A stretch of 64,000 bases of DNA. Origin: an uncultured Pelagimonas sp. Its GTDB lineage: Bacteria > Pseudomonadota > Alphaproteobacteria > Rhodobacterales > Rhodobacteraceae. The stretch spans positions 62,001 through 126,000 of the forward strand of contig NZ_CANMKO010000008.1 in NCBI RefSeq assembly GCF_947498515.1, given 5' to 3'. The notes beneath the pieces were generated by a model. It was not told the origin of the DNA. It ran no database searches and was given only the letters and a program-made list of their open reading frames with translations. This document shows positions 24,983-33,947 of the stretch, piece by piece. Each line of letters opens with the position of its first letter. Within the stretch, counting starts at the first letter, position 1. The position numbers and the translations under genes were made by a program.

Positions 24983-25028
24983 TGCTCCATTGGTTAAACG
25001 CCGTCACGCCAGGAAGCCGTTGTGACAG
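24983..25028 (-). ncRNA. SAM/SAH riboswitch upstream of metK
   Basis: On the minus strand this reads TGTCAC-AACGGCTTCCTGGC-GTGACGG, a linker, then CAATGGAGCA, ending 3 bases before the metK ATG. This matches the short SAM/SAH riboswitch known from Rhodobacterales metK leaders: a GTCAC/GTGAC stem, the loop CGGCTTCCTGGC, and a pseudoknot partner TGGAGCA that contains the ribosome site GGAG. SAM binding would hide GGAG and block translation. The linker here looks longer than in the best-known example. Confidence 0.92.
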
Positions 25029-25035
25029 GTTGAGA

Positions 25036-25056
25036 TAAAGACCCGCCTAGGCGGGG
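25036..25056 (-). terminator. Possible lnt terminator
   Basis: CCCGCC-TA-GGCGGG is a perfect hairpin, followed on the minus strand by TCTTTATCT. It lies between the lnt stop and the metK riboswitch, leaving little room for a separate metK promoter downstream of it. Confidence 0.6.
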
Positions 25057-25068
25057 CCACGACAAAGG

Positions 25069-26595
25069 TCAATCGGTTTTGCGCAACCTCGGCCTGAATA
25101 GGCCGATACACAAGACGATTAATAAGATAAGTGTCGGTAAATCCCCGAAGCGTGAATAAACCGTTACCCGTAAGGGCGCTGGCAAAGGCGCATCAACTTT
25201 GCCCGCAACACCCAAATCAAGGTCTGCAACGATACGCCCTGCCCCATCAATCACCGCCGAAACCCCGGTATTGGCGGCACGCAGCATCGGCAGCCCCTGT
25301 TCGATGGCGCGAATGCGCGCTTGGGCAAGGTGTTGATAGGGGCCGGACCATTTGCCAAACCACGCATCATTTGTGATCTGCAAAAGGAAGTCCGGGCGTG
25401 ACGGGCTGCGGTAGACGTCTTGGGGAAACACCGCTTCGTAGCAGATCAGCGGCAGCGCCAAACCAAGTTTGCCCATTTCAAGCAATGTCGGCCCCGGACC
25501 CGGTGTATAGCCGCCATCCGCGCGCGCCGCGAGACCGGCAATATTCCAGCGTTTGAACACCGCCGCCGCGGGCATGTATTCACCAAACGGCACCAAATGG
25601 TGCTTGTCATAAACCTGGGCCAGCTGACCCTCGCCATTCAAAAGCGCCAGAGAATTGAAATAGGTTCCTTCCCCACCGCGTTGTAGGCCAACGACGACCT
25701 GTGCACCTGCGGCGGCATCAGCAACCATGCCAAGCGCGTCATCCGCGCGTTCCAACATCACCGGCAGTGCCGTTTCCGGCCAAACGATCAGCGCGGGCTT
25801 TTGCCCGCCCTCAATCGCGGAGGCCTCGGTCAATTTGAGTTGGCGTTCAAAAAACACCGGGATCATGCGAGGATCCCATTTTTCGTGCTGTTCGGCATTT
25901 GGCTGAATAAGACGGACATAGGGTCGGTCGCTCAGGTCTTGCATGGGCGGGCTGAGCAACCAGCCGCCGCCAAACAATACCGTGACTGTCACGGCTGCCC
26001 CACCCGCCAAAAGCCTCTGGTTGCTGGTTGACCGGATCGCCCCGACCATCATTGCAGCAAGGGAGAGGAGCGCGAATGTCAGCCCATGAGGGCCAAACAC
26101 CGACACCCATTGCATAGCCGGCGTTGGCATGAGGACATAGCTTAGCAAGGCCCATGGAAAACCAGTGAAGACGTAGGCGCGGGCCAGTTCAGCGGCGCTC
26201 CACGTCAGAACCAGAGCAATGGCCGGTGAGCGGGCGTTGTGACCCGCCAACCAAAATGCCAGCGCCCAAAAGAGCGCCAGCCCCCCTGACATGCCCAACA
26301 AGGCAAAGGGTGCCATCCAGCCAGTGGCCGCCGCGTCGACCATGAAGGGTTCGACGATCCAGCCAAGCGCAACACCGAAATAGCCAAGGCCGACGCCCCA
26401 GCCGGTGCCGACCGCAAAAAGACCAACCGGCGCGGCGCGAAACAACCAAAACGCAGAGCAAAGCCCGGCCAACCCAAGATACCAAAGGTCATAGGGCGCA
26501 AGCCCCAACGCCATAAGCGCACCCGCCGCAATGGCCAGCGGCAAGCGTATCCAACGGATCAGCGGCGGGGTGGCCACCTGCGTCTTAGTCGGCAT
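25069..26595 (-). CDS. lnt: Apolipoprotein N-acyltransferase
   Basis: Adds the third acyl chain to lipoproteins in the inner membrane. About eight hydrophobic segments span the first ~220 residues and one the C-terminus. The nitrilase-like domain shows L-I-V-W-P-E-T-A-L-P (catalytic Glu), K-H-H-L-V-P-F-G-E-Y (Lys) and L-I-C-Y-E-A-V-F-P (catalytic Cys). I chose the ATG 6 bases after GGGA. It overlaps the corC stop by about 10 bases. Longer frames read back through corC. Confidence 0.94.
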   Translation of the reverse strand: MPTKTQVATPPLIRWIRLPLAIAAGALMALGLAPYDLWYLGLAGLCSAFWLFRAAPVGLFAVGTGWGVGLGYFGVALGWIVEPFMVDAAATGWMAPFALLGMSGGLALFWALAFWLAGHNARSPAIALVLTWSAAELARAYVFTGFPWALLSYVLMPTPAMQWVSVFGPHGLTFALLSLAAMMVGAIRSTSNQRLLAGGAAVTVTVLFGGGWLLSPPMQDLSDRPYVRLIQPNAEQHEKWDPRMIPVFFERQLKLTEASAIEGGQKPALIVWPETALPVMLERADDALGMVADAAAGAQVVVGLQRGGEGTYFNSLALLNGEGQLAQVYDKHHLVPFGEYMPAAAVFKRWNIAGLAARADGGYTPGPGPTLLEMGKLGLALPLICYEAVFPQDVYRSPSRPDFLLQITNDAWFGKWSGPYQHLAQARIRAIEQGLPMLRAANTGVSAVIDGAGRIVADLDLGVAGKVDAPLPAPLRVTVYSRFGDLPTLILLIVLCIGLFRPRLRKTD

Positions 26596-27541
26596 GCGCA
26601 TTCCCGGCTTTGGGGGCCGAAACTGGGGGCTTGGGAGCGGTGACAGAGGCGCGCGCGACACCGGGCAAGCGAACGCGCAGACGTTTGATCCGGCGCGGAT
26701 CGGCATCGACCACTTCGAAATCTAGCCCCGCTGGGTGCGGAACGATTTCGCCCCGCGTCGGCACATGGCCCGCCAGCATAAAGACCAACCCGCCCAGCGT
26801 GTCGATCTCTTCGGCATCAATATCGTCGTGATCGGTGAGCTGCATACTCAGCTCGGCCTCAAACTCCTCTAACGGAGTTTTCGACAGAGCAAGGTAGCAA
26901 CCGGGCCGTTCCTTGGTCCAGTATTGCCCCTCATCGGTGTCGTGTTCATCCTCAATCTCACCGATGACCTGTTCGATCAGGTCCTCGATCGTGACGAGAC
27001 CGTCAACACCGCCGTATTCATCTATGACCAAGGCCATATGCCGCCGTTCTGTCTGCATCTTGGTAAGCAGAACGCCAATCGGCATCGACGGAGGCACAAA
27101 GAGCAGCGGGCGCAGCATTTTCTTGAGGTCAAAACTGCCACCTGCGCCATTGAACCCTTGGCTTAGGGCAAAATCCTTGAGGTGGGCCATGCCAATCGGG
27201 GTGTCGAGCGTCCCGTCATAGACAGGCAAACGGGTCAGACCCGATTCGCGAAACACGCTCACCAATTCCTCTTTGGTGATGGTGTTTTGCACCGCAACGA
27301 TGTCGGCTTTGGGTATCGCAACGTCTTCGACCCGCATCCGGGACAGGTTGCCCAAACCAAGCGTCGGAGGTTGGTACACGGTTCGCAAGGGTTTGACAGG
27401 CTGTGGATCTTCCACATTCTGCGCACCGCCTAACCGGCCAAAAAGCTTGTGGAAAAAGCCACCTTCGCTCTGTTTCTTATTCAATTGTGTCATCTCACGC
27501 GCGCTTTGCGCTGCGTTAGACGAGCCGTCTGTTTCGCCCAT
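26585..27541 (-). CDS. CorC/HlyC-type CBS-domain protein
   Basis: A 318-residue cytosolic protein with two CBS domains (from R-V-E-D-V-A-I-P-K-A-D to V-I-D-E-Y-G-G-V-D-G-L-V-T-I-E-D) and a C-terminal transporter-associated domain. Such proteins are named hemolysin or Mg/Co efflux proteins, but in the ybeY-lnt neighbourhood they are general envelope or ion-homeostasis genes. The start M-G-E-T-D-G-S is placed just after ybeY. A longer frame overlaps ybeY. Confidence 0.88.
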   Translation of the reverse strand: MGETDGSSNAAQSAREMTQLNKKQSEGGFFHKLFGRLGGAQNVEDPQPVKPLRTVYQPPTLGLGNLSRMRVEDVAIPKADIVAVQNTITKEELVSVFRESGLTRLPVYDGTLDTPIGMAHLKDFALSQGFNGAGGSFDLKKMLRPLLFVPPSMPIGVLLTKMQTERRHMALVIDEYGGVDGLVTIEDLIEQVIGEIEDEHDTDEGQYWTKERPGCYLALSKTPLEEFEAELSMQLTDHDDIDAEEIDTLGGLVFMLAGHVPTRGEIVPHPAGLDFEVVDADPRRIKRLRVRLPGVARASVTAPKPPVSAPKAGNAHAD

Positions 27542-27554
27542 CAATCCATACCAA

Positions 27555-28061
27555 TCATAGGCCGGCTGGCCCTGTATCCCCTCTATATGGGTCGGGCAGA
27601 CCGAGTTTGCCAAGTATTTCAACCTCTAACTGTTCCATAAGCGTGGCATCTTCGTCACGGATATGATCATACCCCAACAAATGTAACACGCCATGAACAA
27701 GCAAGTGAGTGACGTGATCGGCCATGGGTTTGCCCTGTTCCTGCGCTTCGCGCTGACAGGTTTCAAAGGCAATGGCAATATCACCGAGCTCTTCGGCCTC
27801 GGGCGCGAGCGGAGACTCGCCGGGCGTTTCGGCGGACAGGTCCTCATACGGCCAAGAGAGAACGTTCGTCGCGCGCGGCTTGTCGCGAAAATCTGTGTTC
27901 AACTCCTTGATACGGCTGTCATCACATCCCATGACCACCACTTCGTGGCTATCAGGATCAAGTGAAAGCCGGGCAAACACCCCCTGTTCGGCCTGTTCGG
28001 CCAGCGCAATGAGATCGACCTCTTGCCAACGCGGGTCTTCTAAAACCGTATCAGTTGTCAT
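27555..28061 (-). CDS. ybeY: Endoribonuclease YbeY (rRNA maturation factor)
   Basis: A 168-residue zinc-dependent RNase needed for 16S rRNA 3'-end maturation. The zinc motif H-G-V-L-H-L-L-G-Y-D-H is clear. N-T-D-F-R-D-K-P-R-A-T-N-V-L-S-W-P also fits. It lies between phoH and corC, the usual arrangement. Confidence 0.95.
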   Translation of the reverse strand: MTTDTVLEDPRWQEVDLIALAEQAEQGVFARLSLDPDSHEVVVMGCDDSRIKELNTDFRDKPRATNVLSWPYEDLSAETPGESPLAPEAEELGDIAIAFETCQREAQEQGKPMADHVTHLLVHGVLHLLGYDHIRDEDATLMEQLEVEILGKLGLPDPYRGDTGPAGL

Positions 28062-28124
28062 GCGGATAGATGCGAGGGCAAGCCCCCGCCCCCCCGGAAT
28101 TTGTCGGGCAAGACGAAATGCCCA

Positions 28125-29096
28125 TCAGGATTTGGCGTCTTCTTCATAGGCTTCGATAATCGCGGCCACGAGCGGATGGCGCACAACATCTTTGGCGGTG
28201 AAATAGTTGAACGAAATCTCGGGGATACGATCAAGGAGACGTTCTGCATCTGCAAGGCCCGAGGGCATACCGCGCGGCAAATCGATTTGGGTGCGGTCGC
28301 CGGTGATGACCATCCGCGACCCTTCGCCCAGACGGGTCAGGAACATTTTCATCTGCATCGAGGTGGCGTTTTGCGCCTCATCCAGCACCACAAAGGCGTT
28401 GGACAATGTCCGACCGCGCATAAAGGCCAAGGGCGCGATTTCGATGGTTTTCTCTTCCATCATTTTCGCCAGTTGCTTGCCCGGCACAAAGTCGTTCAGC
28501 GCGTCATAAAGCGGCTGCATGTAAGGATCGACCTTGTCCTTCATGTCACCGGGTAGATAGCCAAGCTTTTCGCCCGCTTCGACCGCCGGCCGCGACAGGA
28601 TGATTTTATCAACGGCCCCGGTGATCAACATGTTCACCCCAACCGCAACCGCGAGATAGGTTTTCCCGGTCCCCGCTGGGCCAATGCCAAAGGCCAGTTC
28701 TTTTTCGAACAGCGATTTCACATAGGTCTTTTGCGCGTCTGTTCGTGGCTCGATAAGCTTTTTGCGCGTCTTAATCTCAACCTTTTCACCGATGGACATT
28801 TCCATCTGGCTATCAGGGCCTGGTTCTTCGCTCATCCGAAATTCGCGGTCGATGTCGCTATGGCTCACCTCACGCCCCTGTTCGAGCCGATCATAAAGAG
28901 AGCGCAGCACCTCAGTTGCCTCAGCCTGAGCTTCGGGCACACCGTGGATGGCAAGCTGATTGCCGCGACGCAGGATTTGCACCCCGGTACGCGCCTCGAT
29001 GTCAGTCAGGTTGCGGTCATATTCCCCACAAAGTTCGATCAACAAACGGTTGTCGGGAAATTCAAGAACAGCTTCGGTCAATGGGCCAGTGGTCAC
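28125..29096 (-). CDS. PhoH-family ATPase (YbeZ)
   Basis: A ~323-residue protein with an N-terminal KH-like part and a P-loop ATPase domain: G-P-A-G-T-G-K-T-Y-L, then V-V-L-D-E-A-Q-N-A-T and M-V-I-T-G-D-R-T-Q-I-D-L-P. PhoH-like/YbeZ proteins act with YbeY in RNA metabolism. I use a GTG start because AGGAG lies 6 bases before it. The nearest upstream ATG in frame would add 24 unrelated residues. Confidence 0.92.
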   Translation of the reverse strand: MTTGPLTEAVLEFPDNRLLIELCGEYDRNLTDIEARTGVQILRRGNQLAIHGVPEAQAEATEVLRSLYDRLEQGREVSHSDIDREFRMSEEPGPDSQMEMSIGEKVEIKTRKKLIEPRTDAQKTYVKSLFEKELAFGIGPAGTGKTYLAVAVGVNMLITGAVDKIILSRPAVEAGEKLGYLPGDMKDKVDPYMQPLYDALNDFVPGKQLAKMMEEKTIEIAPLAFMRGRTLSNAFVVLDEAQNATSMQMKMFLTRLGEGSRMVITGDRTQIDLPRGMPSGLADAERLLDRIPEISFNYFTAKDVVRHPLVAAIIEAYEEDAKS

Positions 29097-29186
29097 GCAT
29101 GTCTCCTGCGCCAAAATACATAGATATGGTGCCAAGCCACGCGCCGATGCGCAAGTGTCGTAGTTCATTCTTCTGGGGATAGAATC

Positions 29187-29221
29187 AAAAACGGCCACGC
29201 ATTACGCTGCGCGGCCGTTTT
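29187..29221 (-). terminator. Terminator after the lipoprotein gene
   Basis: AAAACGGCC and GGCCGTTTT pair around an inner GC-rich loop, with A and T runs on the two sides. It ends the lipoprotein/OmpA-like transcript. Confidence 0.8.
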
Positions 29222-29242
29222 GTAGGATGGAGTATCCAGATT

Positions 29243-29554
29243 TTAGCGCGGGTCACCAATGATAGATGTCGACCCTTGCTTGAAGTTGCCGGTAGCAACC
29301 GTTGGAGGCGCGGTACCGGAGCAAACAGGCTTGCCATATTTGTCGAGACGCGCCGACAGGTAACCCTCGACGCCATCGTCGATGATCCAGTGATCACAGC
29401 CGTTTGGATCAACCCAGATACCCGCATGCATGGTGCTTAGGTCATCTTTGTCAAACAGGCCACGGTCGAGGCTTTTGTCCGGTCCGATCGGGGTACAGCC
29501 CGCCAAGAAGGCAGCGGCAACACCGGTCACAAGGGCCAATTTCGTCAGTTTCAT
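29243..29554 (-). CDS. Small lipoprotein with a paired envelope motif
   Basis: A 103-residue lipoprotein with the lipobox L-A-G-C (Cys20). Residues 45-78 hold the motif G-I-W-V-D-P-N-G-C-D-H-W-I-I-D-D-G-V-E-G-Y, ending in K-P-V-C. The OmpA-domain protein encoded next upstream has the same motif with identical spacing (23 of 34 residues equal by my alignment). The two conserved cysteines may pair. Function is unknown. The two genes lie 12 bases apart on one strand and probably form an operon. Confidence 0.75.
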   Translation of the reverse strand: MKLTKLALVTGVAAAFLAGCTPIGPDKSLDRGLFDKDDLSTMHAGIWVDPNGCDHWIIDDGVEGYLSARLDKYGKPVCSGTAPPTVATGNFKQGSTSIIGDPR

Positions 29555-29566
29555 AGTGTGACCCCC

Positions 29567-30172
29567 TTAGCGGATACAGATGATTTCAACACGGCGGTTT
29601 TTAGCCATGCCGGTCGACGTTGCGTTGGAGGCAACGGGTTGACGCTCACCAAACCCACGCACGTCCGAGATATTGGCCCCGGTGGAGCGCGCAACCTGTG
29701 CAACCGCCATCGCGCGATTGTAGGACAGTTTCATGTTGTAGCTGTCCGAGGCGCGGCTGTCGGTATGACCGGCAATGATATAGGCGGTCGCAGAGGCATC
29801 GTTGAAGAACTGTGCCAGACGCTGTTTGCCCGACGACGAGATACGGTGGCTATCTGTCGCAAAGAATTGGTCAGAGTTCATAACGCCGCAGACGTTGCCG
29901 CGGTTACAGACTGGAATGCCTTTGCGGTCGGTGCGCGGTGACATGTACCCTTCGACACCATCATCCATAACCCAGTGCTGGCAGCCATCCGGGTCAATCC
30001 AGATACCTGGAATATATTGCTCACCCTGAATGGTGCGCGTGTTTTGCGTCGAAATAAAAGGTGATTTTTGCCCCGCTACATCGGCAAATGCCGGCGCGGC
30101 GGCCGAAATGCCAGCGAGAGCAGCCAGCGCGATTGCGCCGACGGCTTTGGTCATACGATTAGCCACAGCCAC
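29567..30172 (-). CDS. OmpA-domain outer membrane/periplasmic protein with the same motif
   Basis: A 201-residue protein with a signal peptide (cleavage near A-P-A-F-A-D). Residues 56-89 hold the shared motif G-I-W-I-D-P-D-G-C-Q-H-W, ending in I-P-V-C. The C-terminal half is an OmpA-like peptidoglycan-binding domain: I-I-A-G-H-T-D-S-R-A-S-D-S-Y-N and L-S-Y-N-R-A. It should anchor to peptidoglycan. The gene lies between phoH and miaB, which are adjacent in many genomes. Confidence 0.85.
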   Translation of the reverse strand: MAVANRMTKAVGAIALAALAGISAAAPAFADVAGQKSPFISTQNTRTIQGEQYIPGIWIDPDGCQHWVMDDGVEGYMSPRTDRKGIPVCNRGNVCGVMNSDQFFATDSHRISSSGKQRLAQFFNDASATAYIIAGHTDSRASDSYNMKLSYNRAMAVAQVARSTGANISDVRGFGERQPVASNATSTGMAKNRRVEIICIR

Positions 30173-30384
30173 TGTCCCTTGGTTTGTGTTTCCCCCACTG
30201 CGCGCGCACGATTTGGCAGCGGCACACGCAAACTTACTATAATCAACACATTAGCAAACAATTCACGCGTGTGAAGCGAAAAGGCCGACTCATTGGCGCG
30301 GAATCGGAAACAATTCCCGAATTCCTAATGCTTTCTTGTGGATAACCTTGTTCGCCATTACGAAACAATGGCTTGTTAAGGGGT

Positions 30385-31710
30385 TTAGCGCGGGAGTACG
30401 TCGCCATTTAGTGAGTTTCGACCCGACGAAACGATTCGCACCGGGATCATGTCACCGGGGGCGATTCCCTCGGCTTGTCCTTCTGCTTGGACATGAACGG
30501 CGTGCAGATATTCGGATTTTCCAACCATCTGCCCCGGCTCGCGACCGGCTTTTTCGATCAAAACCGAAACATCGCGACCAATCATTGCGTCTTGAAGGGC
30601 GCGCTGTTGTTGAGACAACAGGGCCTGAAGACGCTGCAGGCGGTCATTCTTTTCATCCTCGGGGACCTGAGCGCGTTCAGCGGCCGGGGTGCCAGGGCGT
30701 TCAGAGTATTTGAACGAAAAGGCCGAGCCATATTCAACGGCTTTGATCAGGTCGAGCGTGTCTTGGAAATCTGCTTCGGTTTCTTCGGGAAAGCCGACGA
30801 TAAAGTCACCGGACAGATGCAGATCGGGGCGCACGGAACGCAGTCTTTCGATCAGCTTCAGGTATTCCTCGGCTGTGTGCGCGCGGTTCATCCGTTTGAG
30901 GATCTTGTCGCTCCCGGCCTGAACCGGCAAATGCAAGTAGGGCATCAGCTTGTCACAGTCACCATGAGCGGCAATGAGATCATCGTCCATGTCATTGGGG
31001 TGCGAAGTGGTAAAGCGGATGCGTTGCAAGCCGTCAATCTTGGCCAATTCGCGGATCAACCCACCAAGGCCCTTGTCGTGGCCGTGATAGGCGTTGACGT
31101 TTTGGCCCAGCAAGGTCAGCTCGCGCACGCCGCGGTCCACCAGATCACGCGCCTCATCCATGATGCGGGTCGCGGGGCGGCTGACTTCGGCCCCACGGGT
31201 GTAGGGCACGACGCAGAAGGCGCAGAACTTGTCACAGCCCTCTTGCACGGTCAAAAACGCCGTCGGGCCACGCTTGGCTTTGGGGCGTGACTTCAGAGCG
31301 GTGAATTTGTCATCCTCGGGGAAATCCGTATCCAAGGCCTTTTGACCAGAGCGGGCTTTGGCCTCAAGCTCGGGCAGACGGTGGTAGCTTTGCGGACCAA
31401 CCACCAAATCGACCATTGGCTGACGGCGCATGATCTCTTGGCCTTCGGCCTGAGCCACACAACCGGCAACCCCGATTTTGAGATCCGGTTTTTCGGCCTT
31501 GAGGCCTTTGTAGCGGCCAAGCTCGGAATAGACCTTTTCCGCCGCCTTTTCGCGGATGTGACAGGTATTGAGGAGAATCATGTCCGCGTCATCGGGTGTG
31601 TCCGTTTGAACATAGCCCTCGCCGCCCATGGCCTCGGCCATGCGTTCGCTGTCATAGACGTTCATCTGACAACCATAGGTCTTGATGAAAAGCTTCTTGG
31701 GCTCGGTCAT
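30385..31710 (-). CDS. miaB: tRNA-2-methylthio-N6-dimethylallyladenosine synthase
   Basis: Radical SAM enzyme that thiomethylates i6A37 in tRNA. The 441-residue protein has K-T-Y-G-C-Q-M-N at the start (first cluster), N-T-C-H-I-R-E-K-A and V-A-G-C, then the radical [15 protein letters not shown], and a C-terminal TRAM domain. The whole family pattern is intact. Confidence 0.96.
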   Translation of the reverse strand: MTEPKKLFIKTYGCQMNVYDSERMAEAMGGEGYVQTDTPDDADMILLNTCHIREKAAEKVYSELGRYKGLKAEKPDLKIGVAGCVAQAEGQEIMRRQPMVDLVVGPQSYHRLPELEAKARSGQKALDTDFPEDDKFTALKSRPKAKRGPTAFLTVQEGCDKFCAFCVVPYTRGAEVSRPATRIMDEARDLVDRGVRELTLLGQNVNAYHGHDKGLGGLIRELAKIDGLQRIRFTTSHPNDMDDDLIAAHGDCDKLMPYLHLPVQAGSDKILKRMNRAHTAEEYLKLIERLRSVRPDLHLSGDFIVGFPEETEADFQDTLDLIKAVEYGSAFSFKYSERPGTPAAERAQVPEDEKNDRLQRLQALLSQQQRALQDAMIGRDVSVLIEKAGREPGQMVGKSEYLHAVHVQAEGQAEGIAPGDMIPVRIVSSGRNSLNGDVLPR

Positions 31711-31876
31711 GTCATGTCCTGTCGCGTTTTTGGCGGGCGGGCGGCCATTTTCGTCGAAAAATTCGCACCCCGATCAGAGGCCGCAGATAACGCAAAAAGA
31801 CCCTGTCTTGCAATGCACGAGATTTTCACCGATTCTGGGAGAAATTTCCGGGGCAATCCCGGCAAAGAGGCAGATC

Positions 31877-32746
31877 ATGTATTACGACGGGCTCAACGAT
31901 TATCTCAAACGCGGCGGCGCGGCGCTGGCCAAAGGGCCAATCGCCTTGGTTTTTGCCGAAGATGACGCAGAGCTGGGTACAACCCTGCGCCATCACCTGC
32001 ATTCTGGGTTCACATCGGTGACGGTCTTTATGTCATCCCTGTTCACCTTACCCCCCGATCTGGAAAACAAAGTGCACCGGGTCGAATACGATATGACGGT
32101 GGACAACGCCCTGCCAGACGCGATGAACGCCGTGATCGAAGCTGCCCCCAACGTCTGGATGTATTACTGCTACAACGCCGAATATCTGTTCTATCCGTTT
32201 TGCGAGACGCGGACGGTGGGCGAGTTGTTGAGCTATCATACCGAAGAGCGGCGCGATTCAATGCTGGCCTATGTGGTCGACCTATACGCCGGCGATCTCG
32301 ACAAATGCCCCAATGCTGTGTCGCTGGACGATGCGCATCTGGATCGGTCGGGCTATTACGCTCTGGCCCGATCCGACCCGGCCAACAACAACTACCCCAA
32401 GGAACGGCAACTCGATTTCTTTGGCGGTTTGCGGTGGCGTTACGAAGAACACGTACCCGTTGAACGGCGCAAAATTGACCGCGTGGCCTTGTTCAAATCC
32501 AAACCGGGTTTGAAAATGCGCGACGACCACACCTTTGATGACGAAGAATACAACACCTACACCTGCCCTTGGCACAACAACCTAACGGCGGCGATTGTGT
32601 CGTTTCGCACCGCTAAAGCTTTGAAACGCAATCCCGGATCAACTTTTGATATCCGTAGTTTCCGCTGGTACAATTCAACGCCGTTTGAATGGCATTCCCG
32701 TCAGTTGCTGGATTTAGGTCTGATCGAGCCTGGGCAATGGTTTTGA
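31877..32746 (+). CDS. Conserved protein, possibly glycosyltransferase family 2
   Basis: A 289-residue protein starting M-Y-Y-D-G-L-N-D-Y. It has N-A-E-Y-L-F-Y-P-F-C-E-T-R, H-T-E-E-R-R, D-A-H-L-D-R-S-G-Y-Y-A-L-A-R and a conserved tail L-D-L-G-L-I-E-P-G-Q-W-F. I recall Rhodobacteraceae homologues annotated as glycosyltransferase family 2, but no clear nucleotide-sugar D-x-D motif stands out, so the call is tentative. An AAAGAGG site precedes the ATG. It runs opposite to miaB. Confidence 0.55.
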   Translation: MYYDGLNDYLKRGGAALAKGPIALVFAEDDAELGTTLRHHLHSGFTSVTVFMSSLFTLPPDLENKVHRVEYDMTVDNALPDAMNAVIEAAPNVWMYYCYNAEYLFYPFCETRTVGELLSYHTEERRDSMLAYVVDLYAGDLDKCPNAVSLDDAHLDRSGYYALARSDPANNNYPKERQLDFFGGLRWRYEEHVPVERRKIDRVALFKSKPGLKMRDDHTFDDEEYNTYTCPWHNNLTAAIVSFRTAKALKRNPGSTFDIRSFRWYNSTPFEWHSRQLLDLGLIEPGQWF

Positions 32747-32774
32747 CATTGCCCTAACCGCGTAGCAAGCGCTG

Positions 32775-32796
32775 CAAATTCCGTGCACGGAATTTG
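32775..32796. repeat. 22-bp perfect palindrome, copy 2
   Basis: The same CAAATTCCGTG/CACGGAATTTG palindrome as at 23754-23775, here extended by one more pair (G and C). It lies between the convergent possible glycosyltransferase gene and a lipoprotein gene. Confidence 0.85.
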
Positions 32797-32809
32797 CGAG
32801 GCGGTGCCC

Positions 32810-33133
32810 CTACCCCTGTTCGGCGTAGGAACAGATATCGAGATGCCCATCCGTTGCCCGGGTCATCGCGTCATTCACAAACACCGCATGTACAAATTTG
32901 GGTGCCTCGGAGGAGCCGTAGTTATAGCTGACGCAGGCTTCGTCCCAATTGTTGGGATTACGTTCGAACCCGGCATCGGGGCCAAGGGCCACGGCTGCCT
33001 CTGCCGGGGACACCCCTTTGGCCAATTTGCGCGCCACACCGTCGCTTGACGGCGTACTGGCATCGGGGGCCGCGCCTTGCATACATCCCGCCACGCCTAG
33101 CATGGCAACACTCGACAACACAAAACGCAGCAT
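32810..33133 (-). CDS. Small lipoprotein of unknown function
   Basis: A 107-residue lipoprotein: signal peptide with the lipobox V-A-G-C (Cys17). The mature protein contains L-A-K-G-V-S-P-A-E-A-A-V-A-L-G and S-Y-N-Y-G. No family recognised. It follows fabI on the same strand, 14 bases away. Confidence 0.65.
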   Translation of the reverse strand: MLRFVLSSVAMLGVAGCMQGAAPDASTPSSDGVARKLAKGVSPAEAAVALGPDAGFERNPNNWDEACVSYNYGSSEAPKFVHAVFVNDAMTRATDGHLDICSYAEQG

Positions 33134-33147
33134 AACAGCCCCCTAGA

Positions 33148-33939
33148 TCACAGATTCTCTTGTTGCGGCATACCTAGCACATGGAAGCCGCCGTCGACCC
33201 GAACAATTTCGCCAGTGGTGCAAGCACCCGCATCGGAAATCAGCCAAACCGCCGTGCCGCCCACCGCGTCAAGCGTCGCGTTTGAACGCAAAGGCGCGTT
33301 TTGATCGGTGTGCTTATAGGTTTTGCGTGCCCCACCAATCGCCGCCCCAGCAAGGGTTTTCATCGGCCCCGGTGAGAGCGCATTGACGCGAATCCCTTCG
33401 GGACCAAGATCATTGGCAAGATAGCGCGTGGTCGATTCCAGCGCCGCCTTGGCAACACCCATGACGTTGTAATTCGGCGTCACGCGGGTTGAGCCCATAT
33501 AGGTGAGCGTCAACAGGGTGCCGCCGTTTTCCTTCATCAATGGGTGGGCGCGGCGCGCCACTTCGATGAAAGAATAGGCCGAGATATCAAGCGAGTTTTT
33601 GAAATTCTCGCGCGAGGTGTTCAAAATCCGCCCTGTCAGCTCATTCTTGTCGGAATAGGCAATGGCGTGAACAACAAAATCAATGCTGTCCCAACGCGCG
33701 CCAAGCTGTTCAAACGCGGTGTCGAGCGAGGCGTCGTCGGTGACGTCGACATCAACCATAAAGTCACTTCCGACGCTGGCCGCCAGTGGCTCTAACCGTT
33801 TGCCAAAGGCTTCACCTTGGTAGGTGAAGGCCAACTCAGCCCCGGCTTCGGCACAGGATTTGGCGATGCCCCAAGCGATAGAGCGTTCATTGGCGACACC
33901 CATGATGAGGCCGCGTTTCCCTTTGAGATCAATGGTCAT
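33148..33939 (-). CDS. fabI: Enoyl-[acyl-carrier-protein] reductase (NADH)
   Basis: Last reduction of fatty acid elongation. The 263-residue SDR-type protein has G-V-A-N-E-R-S-I-A-W-G near the start, and the FabI active site Y-N-V-M-G-V-A-K-A-A-L (Tyr, six residues, Lys). It follows fabB by 8 bases, so the pair is co-transcribed. Confidence 0.95.
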   Translation of the reverse strand: MTIDLKGKRGLIMGVANERSIAWGIAKSCAEAGAELAFTYQGEAFGKRLEPLAASVGSDFMVDVDVTDDASLDTAFEQLGARWDSIDFVVHAIAYSDKNELTGRILNTSRENFKNSLDISAYSFIEVARRAHPLMKENGGTLLTLTYMGSTRVTPNYNVMGVAKAALESTTRYLANDLGPEGIRVNALSPGPMKTLAGAAIGGARKTYKHTDQNAPLRSNATLDAVGGTAVWLISDAGACTTGEIVRVDGGFHVLGMPQQENL

Positions 33940-33947
33940 TTTTCAAA

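Noticed and set aside
26585-27541. A hemolysin gene
   Set aside because: The CBS-domain CorC/HlyC family is often labelled hemolysin, but the ybeY-lnt context is a housekeeping envelope locus.
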